Source: JAKLIX01 sp964605655 (lineage in GTDB: Bacteria > Bacteroidota > Bacteroidia > Bacteroidales > CAIXZF01). From it: 64,000 nt of DNA. This document shows, piece by piece, positions 33,157-41,733 of the stretch (position 1 is its first letter; every line of letters begins with the position of its first letter). Position numbers and translations under genes: made by a program. The notes beneath the pieces were generated by a model. That model made no database searches. It was not told the DNA's origin and worked only from the letters and a program-made list of their open reading frames with translations. The stretch spans positions 1 through 64,000 of the forward strand of contig CAZSDK010000002.1 in assembly GCA_964605655.1 (NCBI GenBank), in the 5' to 3' direction.

Positions 33157-33882
33157 ATGAAAAAGAACCTGTTTTTGTTAATGCTGCTGATGTTGGCAAG
33201 CACCGTCCTGTTCTCCCAGGATAACAAGCACAAAGTGAAAGCGCCCAAACTTAAAAACAAGCAAGACACCCTGTCGTATGTGCTTGGGGCGGATATCGGA
33301 AAGAGCTTGCGTATGAGTAAGATTGAACTGAATGAGAACATTTTCATCAAGGGATTACAGAACTCCTACAAACAGGATGACCAGGTCTTCACCAAGGAGG
33401 AAGTGGAAAAAGTGCTTCAGAATTTCCAGCAGGAAATGAAAGCTAAAATGAACGAAGAAAAAAATTCAAAGACCTCAGCCACCAAGGCCAAAGGGGACTC
33501 TTTCCAGTTGGCTAACCGGAAACAACCCGGCGTGGTGAAGCTCGACGATGGCCTTCAGTACCGTGTGATCACGCCCGGCACAGGCGACTCTCCCGTTGTA
33601 ACAGATACCGTAACCGTATATTATAAAGGGATGCTGATCGATGGTACCGTTTTCGATGCCACCAACCCAGGAGAACCTGTCAGTTTCCCATTGGGCAACC
33701 TTATCAAAGGCTGGACTGAAGGAATCCAACTGATGAAAGAAGGCAGTAAATACGAGTTTGTCATTCCTCCGGACCTGGGATATGGTGACCGTGAAGTAGG
33801 CCCCATCCCTGCCGGATCCACATTGGTTTTTGAGGTGGAACTCATCTCTATAAAACCGGGTCCTCCCTCAAAAACCGAATAG
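33157..33882 (+). CDS. Secreted FKBP-type peptidyl-prolyl cis-trans isomerase
   Basis: A 241-aa protein. Signal peptide at residues 1-21; an FkpA/Mip-like helical dimerisation part at about 30-105 (LSYVLGADIGKSLRMSKIEL...); and a C-terminal FKBP domain at about 125-235 (GLQYRVITPGTG, VTVYYKGMLIDGTVFDA, PLGNLIKGWTEGIQLM, PPDLGYGDREVGPIPAGSTLVFEVELI). It assists folding of exported proteins. The 3' end overlaps the convergent thioredoxin-like gene by 15 bp. Confidence 0.93.
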   Translation: MKKNLFLLMLLMLASTVLFSQDNKHKVKAPKLKNKQDTLSYVLGADIGKSLRMSKIELNENIFIKGLQNSYKQDDQVFTKEEVEKVLQNFQQEMKAKMNEEKNSKTSATKAKGDSFQLANRKQPGVVKLDDGLQYRVITPGTGDSPVVTDTVTVYYKGMLIDGTVFDATNPGEPVSFPLGNLIKGWTEGIQLMKEGSKYEFVIPPDLGYGDREVGPIPAGSTLVFEVELISIKPGPPSKTE

Positions 33883-34983
33883 CTCCTGCAATTTGGCTGA
33901 AAGGTCTTCACCACGGAGCTTTTTGCCAATGATGACACCCTCTTTGTCGACCAGAACGGTAAAGGGGATGGCTGACACCCCGTATGTTTTGGCAGGTTCT
34001 GATTTCCAGTATTTCAGGTCGCTGACCTGGGTCCATACCAGTCCGTCATCATTAATGGCTTTTTTCCAGGCAGTGGAATCCCTGTCAAGGGAAACGCCAA
34101 ATACTTCAAACCCTTTATCGTGGTATTTGTGATACAACTCTACCACATGAGGGTTTTCTTTACGGCAGGGACCGCACCATGCAGCCCAGAAATCGACCAG
34201 TACAATCTTTCCCTTTAAGGATGAAAGACTTTTTACCTGGCCTTTGGGATCAGGAAGAGAAATCTCAGGGGCAGGACTGCCTATGGATATTCGCCTGGCT
34301 GCATCCACCCTTCCATGAAATTCTTTGATATATATATTATTGGGATAAGCCGGAAATACATTCTTGTCATAAAGATCATAAACAGTGAAGTACTCATCAA
34401 TATCCAACTGGTCGATGAAGATCATACAAGCCAGTGAGGTGGGATTATTGGTAATAAACTTCTCGATGGCAGCCTTCTTTTCCTTGTCAAAGACATCGTA
34501 CATGCTCCTCAATGCCTCGGAAACCTTATCAGATTTTTCCGTTTGCATGTTCTGTTTATAGGCTTCTCCAATACTGTCGAGTTTGGTATTGAAGAAGTTC
34601 ATGGCAAGGTTGAATTTCCAGTAGAGCTCGGTTCCCGGACTTCCCTTAATATCAGGTTTGTCATTCAGAGAGGCGGCTTTTGCGGTCATGGTGACCTTTT
34701 CCCCAGGAGCGAGGATCACAACCAGGAAGTTGTTATCGTCGAGAAACACCCGGTAAATGTTGGTTTCTCCCAGAGGGAATTCCAGGGAAAAACTCCCATC
34801 CTTGGCTATCGGACTGGTAGCCAGGATATTTACCTCGCGGGTCACGGCCCTGAGGCTTACTTCCTTATACTGATGTTCACCGGTCAGCTTTCCGCTGATA
34901 AACGTTTTCACAACCCCCTGGGCGCCGGCCATGCTGGTCAGTGTTATACACCCTATGATTATTACTAGGACCTTTTTTATCAT
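33868..34983 (-). CDS. Thioredoxin-fold thiol-disulfide oxidoreductase with N-terminal DUF4369-like domain
   Basis: A 371-aa protein. Signal peptide at residues 1-21 (ending AGAQ). A beta-rich DUF4369-like domain at about 25-120 and a helical linker to about 230 are followed by a TlpA/ResA-like domain: SPAPEISLPDPKGQVKSLSSL, VDFWAAWCGPCRKENPHV with the CGPC redox pair, and the cis-Pro loop SAIPFTVLVDKEG. A periplasmic disulfide reductase is typical of this Bacteroidota family. It is 4 bp downstream of the DUF3108-like gene, so probably co-transcribed. Confidence 0.9.
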   Translation of the reverse strand: MIKKVLVIIIGCITLTSMAGAQGVVKTFISGKLTGEHQYKEVSLRAVTREVNILATSPIAKDGSFSLEFPLGETNIYRVFLDDNNFLVVILAPGEKVTMTAKAASLNDKPDIKGSPGTELYWKFNLAMNFFNTKLDSIGEAYKQNMQTEKSDKVSEALRSMYDVFDKEKKAAIEKFITNNPTSLACMIFIDQLDIDEYFTVYDLYDKNVFPAYPNNIYIKEFHGRVDAARRISIGSPAPEISLPDPKGQVKSLSSLKGKIVLVDFWAAWCGPCRKENPHVVELYHKYHDKGFEVFGVSLDRDSTAWKKAINDDGLVWTQVSDLKYWKSEPAKTYGVSAIPFTVLVDKEGVIIGKKLRGEDLSAKLQELFGF

Positions 34984-34987
34984 GCTT

Positions 34988-35698
34988 TTACTCTTTAAAC
35001 CTGGTTAACAACGAATAGGAGTCGAGTTTGTTGTTCTGATCGAACTGCTGGGTCTTTACCATCCCCACCCCTTCAGCGATCCAGTCGATTCCATGGATGG
35101 TGATATTCATCATGGTCTTCATTTCCAAGTCGTAAGTGATCTTGAAACAATCAAAGGTACCTGCCGGTGTGGTCACTTTTTCTTTGGCAGCCACCTTCCT
35201 GTTTTTAAAGGTCATGACCACACTCATCACGGCAACGCCCTGACTTTCAATAGAAACATTGGTCTCACTATTCTCAAGGGTTTGCCCGACCAAAAGTTTT
35301 GACGGGAATTTGTAATCGGTCCCCGACATTTTCACCGAATATTCATCACCCATGTCCATGATCTGGCCCCCGAGAACCTCGTTGATATCCCAGATGAAGT
35401 TTCCGTTCACGCATTTGAAATTCACATCTTTGTCGACGATGGCCTTACCGTTTTCCCCGGAGCCTTTAACGTGGGCTTTCACTGTAAACCCTCCTGCAGC
35501 AGGGGTCTTGGAAAGTATTTTCATCTGCGTGGTACTCACTACTTTATCGGCAGCCGTATAATGAGTGATCTCCATTTCTGCGCCGGGTTTCACAGGAACA
35601 TAGCTCGTACATTCCTGGGCATAGGAGCTTCTTTCAAACGCCAACACGGTGATCAGGCTGACCATGGCTATCTTGATCACATGGAAATAATTCTTCAT
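34988..35698 (-). CDS. Exported DUF3108/TapB-like protein
   Basis: A 236-aa protein with a signal peptide (residues 1-27, ending SSYAQ). The mature part is a single beta-rich domain (PVKPGAEMEITHYTAADKVVSTTQM ... VTTPAGTFDCFKITYDLEMKT ... WIAEGVGMVKTQQFD), a pattern seen in DUF3108-type periplasmic proteins. Biochemical function is unknown. Immediately upstream of the thioredoxin-fold gene. Confidence 0.7.
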   Translation of the reverse strand: MKNYFHVIKIAMVSLITVLAFERSSYAQECTSYVPVKPGAEMEITHYTAADKVVSTTQMKILSKTPAAGGFTVKAHVKGSGENGKAIVDKDVNFKCVNGNFIWDINEVLGGQIMDMGDEYSVKMSGTDYKFPSKLLVGQTLENSETNVSIESQGVAVMSVVMTFKNRKVAAKEKVTTPAGTFDCFKITYDLEMKTMMNITIHGIDWIAEGVGMVKTQQFDQNNKLDSYSLLTRFKE

Positions 35699-35730
35699 GG
35701 ATTTTCTTTTAAGGTTAGATAATAAGGGTC

Positions 35731-35755
35731 AGGCAGTGATTCGAACCGGCTGCCT
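35731..35755 (-). terminator. Possible hairpin after eno
   Basis: AGGCAG pairs with CTGCCT around a 13-nt loop that includes ggttcgaatc. There is no strong T-run on the minus strand, so termination is only a guess. Confidence 0.25.
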
Positions 35756-35758
35756 GTT

Positions 35759-37051
35759 CTACTTTTTGTAATACCGGAAATCCTTACCCAGGTACCTGGC
35801 AGACTCGCCCAGGCCTTCTTCAATGCGAAGCAGCTGGTTGTACTTGGCAATACGTTCCGATCTGCAGGCTGACCCGGTCTTGATCATGCCTGTATTGAGG
35901 GCTACCGCCAGGTCGGCAATGGTCGTGTCTTCCGTCTCTCCCGACCGATGGCTGATCACTGCTGTATATGCATTTCTGTATGCCATGCTGACCGCTTCAA
36001 TGGTCTCGGTGAGGCTTCCGATCTGATTTACCTTGATGAGGACGGAATTGGCCACACCTTTGTTGATGCCTTCCTGCAGGCGTGAGGTGTTCGTGACAAA
36101 AAGGTCATCCCCGACAATCTGAATGCGGCGGCCCAGTTTATCCGTCATGAGCTTCCATCCGTCCCAGTCATCTTCAGCCATGCCATCTTCGATGGAAAGG
36201 ATGGGGTATTTGTCGACCCAGCCTGCCCAGTAGTCGACCATCTGTGCAGGGGTAAGCTTATCGCCCGTAGATTTGTGCAGATGGTAAACGTTCTCTTCAG
36301 GAAGGAAGTATTCAGAAGATGCGGGGTCGAGGGCAAGACAGATATCTTCTCCGGCTTTATAACCGGCTTTTTCAATAGCCTGAAGAATCACCTGGATGGC
36401 TTCTTCATTCGATTTCAGGTTGGGGGCAAACCCTCCTTCGTCACCGACATTGGTGGAATATCCGGCCTTTTTCAGTACCGATTTCAGATGATGGAACACC
36501 TCAGCACCCATACGGATAGCATCCGTAAAAGAGGAAGCCCCCACCGGCATGATCATAAATTCCTGGAAGTCAATGCTATTATCTGCATGTGATCCCCCGT
36601 TCAGGATATTCATCATCGGGATAGGCAACAGGTTGGCATTCACCCCGCCAATGTATCGGTAGAGCGGTTGACCTGTTTCCTGGGCAGCGGCATGGGCCAC
36701 AGCGAGCGACACGCCGAGAATGGCATTGGCACCGAGGTTTCCCTTGTTGGGAGTGCCGTCGAGTTCGATCATCCTTTTGTCGATGTCGGTCTGGTCGGTG
36801 ATATAGAATCCCCTGAGTTCCTCGCCCAGGACTTTATTGACATTATGAATGGCTTTTTGCACGCTTTTGCCAAGGTAGACCGACTTATCACCGTCGCGCA
36901 GTTCAACGGCTTCATGAACTCCGGTGGAAGCTCCTGAAGGGATTGCCGCTCTCCCAACGGTTCCGGAATCGGTGTAAACATCCACTTCTATGGTGGGATT
37001 GCCTCTGGAATCCAGGATCTGCCTGGCATGAAGGTTAAGGATTGTGCTCAT
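35759..37051 (-). CDS. eno: Enolase
   Basis: A 430-aa protein, normal length. It interconverts 2-phosphoglycerate and phosphoenolpyruvate. Signatures: LDSRGNPTIEVDV, SGASTGVHEAVELRDGD, HADNSIDFQEFMI, metal ligands in ICLALDPAS, SIEDGMAEDDW and IVGDDLFVTN, catalytic Lys in SVLIKVNQIGS, and VISHRSGETEDTTIADLAV. Monocistronic, with its own promoter box at 37140-37147; it lies downstream of, but outside, the ribosomal operon. Confidence 0.98.
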   Translation of the reverse strand: MSTILNLHARQILDSRGNPTIEVDVYTDSGTVGRAAIPSGASTGVHEAVELRDGDKSVYLGKSVQKAIHNVNKVLGEELRGFYITDQTDIDKRMIELDGTPNKGNLGANAILGVSLAVAHAAAQETGQPLYRYIGGVNANLLPIPMMNILNGGSHADNSIDFQEFMIMPVGASSFTDAIRMGAEVFHHLKSVLKKAGYSTNVGDEGGFAPNLKSNEEAIQVILQAIEKAGYKAGEDICLALDPASSEYFLPEENVYHLHKSTGDKLTPAQMVDYWAGWVDKYPILSIEDGMAEDDWDGWKLMTDKLGRRIQIVGDDLFVTNTSRLQEGINKGVANSVLIKVNQIGSLTETIEAVSMAYRNAYTAVISHRSGETEDTTIADLAVALNTGMIKTGSACRSERIAKYNQLLRIEEGLGESARYLGKDFRYYKK

Positions 37052-37139
37052 TTTTCAGTGTTAGATTAGTAGTATCTGTGTATTGGTAATCAAGAAGTTC
37101 ATTCAGCCTCAAGGCCATACTTCCACCCACAAAAGTAAG

Positions 37140-37147
37140 ATGTTTTT
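37140..37147 (-). promoter_or_regulatory. -7 box for eno
   Basis: Minus-strand TACTTTTG fits TAnnTTTG, 88 bp before the eno start. Confidence 0.45.
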
Positions 37148-37264
37148 GGCAGATGGCAAGTCAATAATAATCACACAATCAATCTAAGTCTCTCTTGTTA
37201 TGAGATCAAGTGGTAAGATGATTACTATAGTTGCAACAGTTGAATGAGGATCAATTGTAGTGTC

Positions 37265-37303
37265 ATTAAAAGAAAAAGGCTGTCTTCGAATGAAAACAGC
37301 CTT
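37265..37303 (-). terminator. Rho-independent terminator of the ribosomal operon
   Basis: On the minus strand AAGGCTGT (37296-37303) pairs with ACAGCCTT (37276-37283) and is followed by tttcttttaa. It begins 22 bp after the rplQ stop. Confidence 0.75.
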
Positions 37304-37325
37304 CGTGCATTCTCCAATAGAAATG

Positions 37326-38027
37326 CTAAACTTCCTTTGTTTCCTCAGGTTCAGCGGGGGGTTCAGCTTCGGCAACGGGTTCTTCAGCCACCTCTGCCAC
37401 GGTTTCCTGAACCTCTTCGGCAGCGGTCTCCACTTCAGCCACAACCTCCGGAGTCTCTTCCACAACCGGGGCCACTTCGGCAACAGTCTCTTCAATCTCA
37501 ACTGTTTCAGCAGGTTCAGCAACAACAGGTTCCTCAACTTTTTCCGCCACAGCAGCTGCTTTGGTTTTTTCCTTCACGGGAGCAGAAACAGTGTCTTCGG
37601 TTTTCTTCTTACCACGGCTACGGCGGGTTTTGGCTTTATCACCAGCCTTTACATCTTTGCCATAGGTTTCGTTGTAGTCAACCAGTTCAATGAAACACAT
37701 TTCAGCGTTATCCCCTGCCCTGCTGCCGGTTTTCAGGATACGGGTATAACCGCCCGGCCTGTCGACGATCTTCTGAGAGATATTCCGGAACAGTTCGGTC
37801 ACGGCCTCCTTATCCTGAAGATAACTGAACACAGTCCTCCTGTTGTGAGTGGTGTCCTCCTTGGAACGGGTGATCAGGGGCTCAATGTAGGACCTGAGCA
37901 CCTTGGCTTTGGCCAGGGTGGTGGTGATTCTCTTGTACTTGATGAGCGAAGTCGCCATATTGGCCAGCATAGCCTCCCTGTGCGCGCTCTTTCTTCCGAG
38001 ATGGTTAATACTATTACGATGTCTCAT
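37326..38027 (-). CDS. rplQ: 50S ribosomal protein L17 with long acidic C-terminal extension
   Basis: 233 aa against about 115-125 for typical bL17. The core at residues 1-125 is normal (MRHRNSINHLGRKSAHREAM, LRSYIEPLITRSKEDTTHNRR, VDRPGGYTRILKTGSRAGDNA). After a basic joint (KTRRSRGKKK) come about 100 residues of low-complexity Glu/Val/Ala (EPVVAEPAET, EEVQETVAEV). Bacteroidota L17 proteins often carry such tails; this one is long. Last gene of the operon, followed by the terminator. Confidence 0.97.
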   Translation of the reverse strand: MRHRNSINHLGRKSAHREAMLANMATSLIKYKRITTTLAKAKVLRSYIEPLITRSKEDTTHNRRTVFSYLQDKEAVTELFRNISQKIVDRPGGYTRILKTGSRAGDNAEMCFIELVDYNETYGKDVKAGDKAKTRRSRGKKKTEDTVSAPVKEKTKAAAVAEKVEEPVVAEPAETVEIEETVAEVAPVVEETPEVVAEVETAAEEVQETVAEVAEEPVAEAEPPAEPEETKEV

Positions 38028-38032
38028 TGCAA

Positions 38033-39025
38033 CTATTCCTTGTCTAATTTATACTTGGTTACATTCATGCCGAATTCCAGTCCTTTTGATTTCACGAGCT
38101 CTTCCAGCTCAGTGAGTGACTTCTTCCCGAAGTTCCTGAATTTCAGCAGATCATTTTTATTATAAGCGACCAGGTCTCCCAGGGTTTCGACGTCGGCAGC
38201 CTTCAGGCAGTTTAACGCCCTGACCGAGAGGTCCAGGTCTACCAGCTTGGTTTTCAGAAGCTGACGAATATGCAGCGAGGTCTCATCAAATTCCTCAGTG
38301 ACTGTCTTTTCTTCCACATCCAGCTTAATCTTTTCATCAGAGAAAAGCATAAAGTGATGGATAAGGATCTTGGCTGCTTCCTTCAGGGCATCCTTAGGAT
38401 TGATGGAACCATCGGTAAGCACCTCCAGCAAGAGTTTTTCATAGTCGGTCTTTTGCTCCACCCTGAAATTCTCGATGGTATACTGGACATTTTTGATCGG
38501 GGTATGGATAGAATCGATAAAAATGGTCCCAATGGGAGGGTTCAGGGTTTTGTTCTCCTCGGCCGGCACATAACCTCTTCCTTTATCAATGGTGATTTCC
38601 ATCGACAATTTGGTGGAGGGGTCCATGTGGCAGATCAGCAGTTCAGGGTTCAACACCTGGAAGACCGACAGATATTTATTGATGTCGCCGGCGGTGAACA
38701 CATCCTGCTGGCCGATGACCACATGTGCTTTTTCACTGGTTTCGGTATCGAGCTGCCGTTTAAAACGGATCTGTTTCAGATTGAGAATGATCTCGGCCAC
38801 ATCTTCCATCACTCCTTTGATGGAGGAAAATTCCTGGTCCACACCTTCGATGTGGATGGAAGTGATGGCATACCCTTCTAACGACGACAGCAATATCCTG
38901 CGTAAGGCATTGCCGATGGTGACGCCAAAACCGGGTTCAAGGGGACGAAATTCAAAGGTGCCTTTGAATGCATCCGACTCTAACATGATGACCTTGTCGG
39001 GTTTCTGGAATGCTAATATTGCCAT
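38033..39025 (-). CDS. rpoA: RNA polymerase alpha subunit
   Basis: A 330-aa protein. The N-terminal assembly domain carries FRPLEPGFGVTIGNALRRILLSSLEG (residues about 26-52); the C-terminal domain (about 255-325) carries the DNA-binding/activator helices (LDLSVRALNCLKAADVETLGDLV, LLKFRNFGKKSLTELEELV). Located as usual between rpsD and rplQ; 5 bp to rplQ. Confidence 0.98.
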   Translation of the reverse strand: MAILAFQKPDKVIMLESDAFKGTFEFRPLEPGFGVTIGNALRRILLSSLEGYAITSIHIEGVDQEFSSIKGVMEDVAEIILNLKQIRFKRQLDTETSEKAHVVIGQQDVFTAGDINKYLSVFQVLNPELLICHMDPSTKLSMEITIDKGRGYVPAEENKTLNPPIGTIFIDSIHTPIKNVQYTIENFRVEQKTDYEKLLLEVLTDGSINPKDALKEAAKILIHHFMLFSDEKIKLDVEEKTVTEEFDETSLHIRQLLKTKLVDLDLSVRALNCLKAADVETLGDLVAYNKNDLLKFRNFGKKSLTELEELVKSKGLEFGMNVTKYKLDKE

Positions 39026-39062
39026 TGTATTTACCCTTATTTTGTTGGTAATCAGTTCATTA

Positions 39063-39668
39063 TTACTTGGAGTACAACTCGACGATGAGCTGTTCTTTGA
39101 TATTCTCCGGGATCTCTTCTCTTTCTGGATATTTGATGAAGGTGCCGCACATCTTTTCCTGGTCCCATTCCAGCCAAGGGTACTTATCGGAGCGTGAAAG
39201 CAGGTGGTTGGCGATCACTTCGAGTGATTTGGATTTTTCCCTCACAGCGATCACATCCCCCATTTTCACTTCAAAGGAAGGTACGTTCACCAGGTGACCG
39301 TTCACGGTGATATGACGGTGGGAAACGAGCTGACGGGCTGCAGCGCGTGTGGGAGCGATCCCGAGGCGGTACACCACGTTGTCGAGGCGGGCTTCAATAA
39401 GCTGCAGCAGAATAGTACCGGTAACACCGCTTTTGCGGGCAGCTCTTTCAAAAGTGTTTTTAAACTGACGTTCCAGGATGCCGTAAGTATACTTGGCTTT
39501 CATTTTCTCCATGAGCTGCACACCGTACTCCGACTGTTTTCTTCTGCGTTTGGTCTGGCCATGCATTCCGGGAGGATAATTTTTCTTCTCGTAACTGCGG
39601 TCAGGACCATAGATAGGTTCCCTGAATTTACGTGCGATCTTGGTTTTTGGTCCGATATATCGTGCCAT
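39063..39668 (-). CDS. rpsD: 30S ribosomal protein S4
   Basis: A 201-aa uS4, a primary 16S-binding protein and an assembly and accuracy factor. MARYIGPKTKIARKFREPI start, the S4 RNA-binding domain at about 95-160 (RLDNVVYRLGIAPTRAAARQLVSHRHITVNG), and the C-terminal ELIVELYSK. The N-terminal zinc-knuckle cysteines found in some S4 proteins are absent. Confidence 0.98.
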   Translation of the reverse strand: MARYIGPKTKIARKFREPIYGPDRSYEKKNYPPGMHGQTKRRRKQSEYGVQLMEKMKAKYTYGILERQFKNTFERAARKSGVTGTILLQLIEARLDNVVYRLGIAPTRAAARQLVSHRHITVNGHLVNVPSFEVKMGDVIAVREKSKSLEVIANHLLSRSDKYPWLEWDQEKMCGTFIKYPEREEIPENIKEQLIVELYSK

Positions 39669-39726
39669 AGGTTTATTGGTTTTTTTCTACTTAATATTGT
39701 TTGGACGATTCACCCAGTCATCCGGA

Positions 39727-40116
39727 TTATACCCTTCTGCGTTTCGGGGGTCTGCAACCATTGTGGGGCAATGGGGTGACGTCGGTGATCTCCACCACCT
39801 CTATTCCGGAGGTGTGAATAGTCCTGATAGCAGATTCACGACCGGCTCCCGGGCCTTTAACACATACTCTTACCTTTCTCATTCCCAAATCATAAGCCAC
39901 TTTGGTACAATCGGTAGCGGCAACCTGGGCTGCGTAAGGAGTGTTCTTTTTGGATCCTTTGAATCCCATCTTACCTGCGGATGACCAGGCGACGACCTGT
40001 CCGGCTTCATTGGTAAGGGTGATGATGATGTTGTTAAAGGATGCCATGATATAAGCACGACCGATAGGGTCAACCTTTACGACGCGCTTCTTTGATGTTT
40101 TTGTGGTCTTAGCCAT
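39727..40116 (-). CDS. rpsK: 30S ribosomal protein S11
   Basis: A 129-aa uS11 of the platform. Recognisable blocks: GRAYIMASFNNIIITLTNEAG, SAGKMGFKGSKKNTPYAAQ, GAGRESAIRTIHTSGIEVVEI, and the basic end PLPHNGCRPPKRRRV. Between rpsM and rpsD in the alpha block. Confidence 0.98.
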   Translation of the reverse strand: MAKTTKTSKKRVVKVDPIGRAYIMASFNNIIITLTNEAGQVVAWSSAGKMGFKGSKKNTPYAAQVAATDCTKVAYDLGMRKVRVCVKGPGAGRESAIRTIHTSGIEVVEITDVTPLPHNGCRPPKRRRV

Positions 40117-40164
40117 ATATCAACTTCTTGATTTCTAATGCTAAATAAATAAAAATGCCGAGGA

Positions 40165-40548
40165 TTAACCCTTGCTGGGTGCTTTCTTTTTGTTGGCAAC
40201 CGTTTTCTTTCTTCCTTTACGGGTACGCGCATTGTTCTTTGTCGACTGTCCGCGTAATGGCAGGCCTGAACGATGCCTGATGCCGCGATAGCATCCGATA
40301 TCCATCAAACGTTTGATGTTCATCTGGACCTCGGAACGCAATGCTCCTTCCACTTTGAACTGGTCGTTGATAATGTTTCTGATCTTGGTCAGTTCATCAT
40401 CATTCCAATCCTGGACTTTCTTATCAAAATCAACACCTGCACCCGTGAGGATGGTCCGGGCACTGCTTCTTCCAATGCCATGGATGTAAGTTAAACCAAT
40501 TTCTCCTCTTTTTTGCCTTGGTAAATCAATACCTGCAATTCTGGCCAT
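40165..40548 (-). CDS. rpsM: 30S ribosomal protein S13
   Basis: A 127-aa uS13 of the subunit head, contacting tRNA and bridge B1. MARIAGIDLPRQKRGEIGLTYI start, HGIGRSSARTIL helix-hairpin-helix, and GCYRGIRHRSGLPLRGQSTKNNARTRKG; the tail is Lys-rich (KKTVANKKKAPSKG). Confidence 0.98.
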   Translation of the reverse strand: MARIAGIDLPRQKRGEIGLTYIHGIGRSSARTILTGAGVDFDKKVQDWNDDELTKIRNIINDQFKVEGALRSEVQMNIKRLMDIGCYRGIRHRSGLPLRGQSTKNNARTRKGRKKTVANKKKAPSKG

Positions 40549-40582
40549 AATTGTTTATTTTAAATAATTGTAAACCAATTGT

Positions 40583-40699
40583 TTAACCCTGTCTTTGTTT
40601 GTATTTAGGGTTCTTTTTGTTAATCACAAAAATTTTACCTTTCCGTCTGACTACTTTACAGTCGGGGGTCCGTTTCTTTACAGATGCGCGTACTTTCAT
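40583..40699 (-). CDS. rpmJ: 50S ribosomal protein L36, zinc-free type
   Basis: A 38-aa bL36, read directly from the sequence. Start MKVRASVKKRTPDCKVVRR and end NPKYKQRQG. Only one Cys is present where zinc-binding L36 has three Cys and one His, so this is the C-minus form usual in Bacteroidota. It lies between infA and rpsM, its standard place. Confidence 0.95.
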   Translation of the reverse strand: MKVRASVKKRTPDCKVVRRKGKIFVINKKNPKYKQRQG

Positions 40700-40712
40700 G
40701 ACATTTATATTA

Positions 40713-40931
40713 CTATTTATACCTAAAGGTAATCCTTCCTTTTGTCAGATCATAGGGTGACATTTCCACCTTGACTTTATCGCCTGGCAGGATTTTGATG
40801 TAGTGCATCCTCATCTTGCCTGAGATATGGGCCATAATTACATGTCCATTCTCCAGTTCGACCCGGAACATAGCGTTTCCGAGTGATTCTTTGACGATTC
40901 CGTCTTGTTCGATGACTAATTGCTTAGCCAT
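40713..40931 (-). CDS. infA: Translation initiation factor IF-1
   Basis: A 72-aa single OB-fold. MAKQLVIEQDGIVKESLGNA, then FRVELENGHVIMAHISGKMRM and PGDKVKVEMSPYDLTKGRI. It occupies the A site during initiation. 8 bp downstream of map. Confidence 0.98.
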   Translation of the reverse strand: MAKQLVIEQDGIVKESLGNAMFRVELENGHVIMAHISGKMRMHYIKILPGDKVKVEMSPYDLTKGRITFRYK

Positions 40932-40939
40932 AAATGATC

Positions 40940-41719
40940 CTAGTTATGTTGATGAATTACTTCTTCAATTTCTTCAAAACTCGATAAAATCTCCGGCTGG
41001 GTTTTCCCGATCAACACCACATGTTCGTAATGGGCTGAAGGGAGGCGGTCTTTGGTACGGATGGTCCAGCCATCATTTTCCTGTAACACGCCTTTCTTTC
41101 CGTAGTTGATCATAGGCTCAATGCAGATGACCATCCCTTCCCTGAGCATCATACCTTCTCCTTTCGATCCGAAGTTCGGCACCTCGGGCTCTTCATGAAG
41201 GTTTCTTCCCAATCCGTGACCCACCAGCACCCGTACCACCGAAAATCCGTACGCTTCAACGAAAGTCTGGATCTGGTGACCAATATCTCCCACGTGGTTG
41301 CCGGCAACAGCCTTGGAGATGCCCTGATACAATGATTCCCTGGTCACTTTCATGAGTTTCAGCAAAGATTCTTTCACCTCACCCACTCCAAAAGTATAAG
41401 CAGAATCACCATAATAACCATTCATCAGCACACCACAATCCACCGACACGATATCTCCTTCCCTGATCTCTCTTTCTCCCGGTATTCCGTGAACAACCAC
41501 TTCGTTCACCGAGATGCACAGGGTGGCAGGAAAACCGCGATACCCTTTAAATCCCGGTTGTGCACCGTGATCCCGGATGAAGCTCTCGGCAATCTTGTCC
41601 AGGGCAATGGTTTTAATGCCCGGTTTGATATGCCTGGCGACCTCAGCCAGAGTTTTTCCAACAAGCAAAGAACTGTTCCGGATGAACTCTATCTCCTGTT
41701 CATTCTTAATTGTAAGCAT
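40940..41719 (-). CDS. map: Type I methionine aminopeptidase
   Basis: A 259-aa protein. It removes N-terminal Met from nascent proteins. Metal ligands visible in VSVDCGVLMNGYYGDSAYTF (two Asp), VGHGLGRNLHEEP (His), CIEPM (Glu) and the C-terminal QENDGW (Glu); HGIPGEREI carries the substrate His. In many phyla adk sits between secY and map; here it is absent, as usual in Bacteroidota. Confidence 0.97.
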   Translation of the reverse strand: MLTIKNEQEIEFIRNSSLLVGKTLAEVARHIKPGIKTIALDKIAESFIRDHGAQPGFKGYRGFPATLCISVNEVVVHGIPGEREIREGDIVSVDCGVLMNGYYGDSAYTFGVGEVKESLLKLMKVTRESLYQGISKAVAGNHVGDIGHQIQTFVEAYGFSVVRVLVGHGLGRNLHEEPEVPNFGSKGEGMMLREGMVICIEPMINYGKKGVLQENDGWTIRTKDRLPSAHYEHVVLIGKTQPEILSSFEEIEEVIHQHN

Positions 41720-41733
41720 GATCAGGCCTTCAA

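Noticed and set aside
35726..35758. tRNA-like ggttcgaatc motif
   Set aside because: Only about 60 bp lie between genes and no acceptor, D or anticodon stems form; it is the loop of a small hairpin.
37260..38165. 301-aa open frame antisense to rplQ and the rpoA end
   Set aside because: It arises from codon bias on the opposite strand of well-supported genes; low-complexity product.
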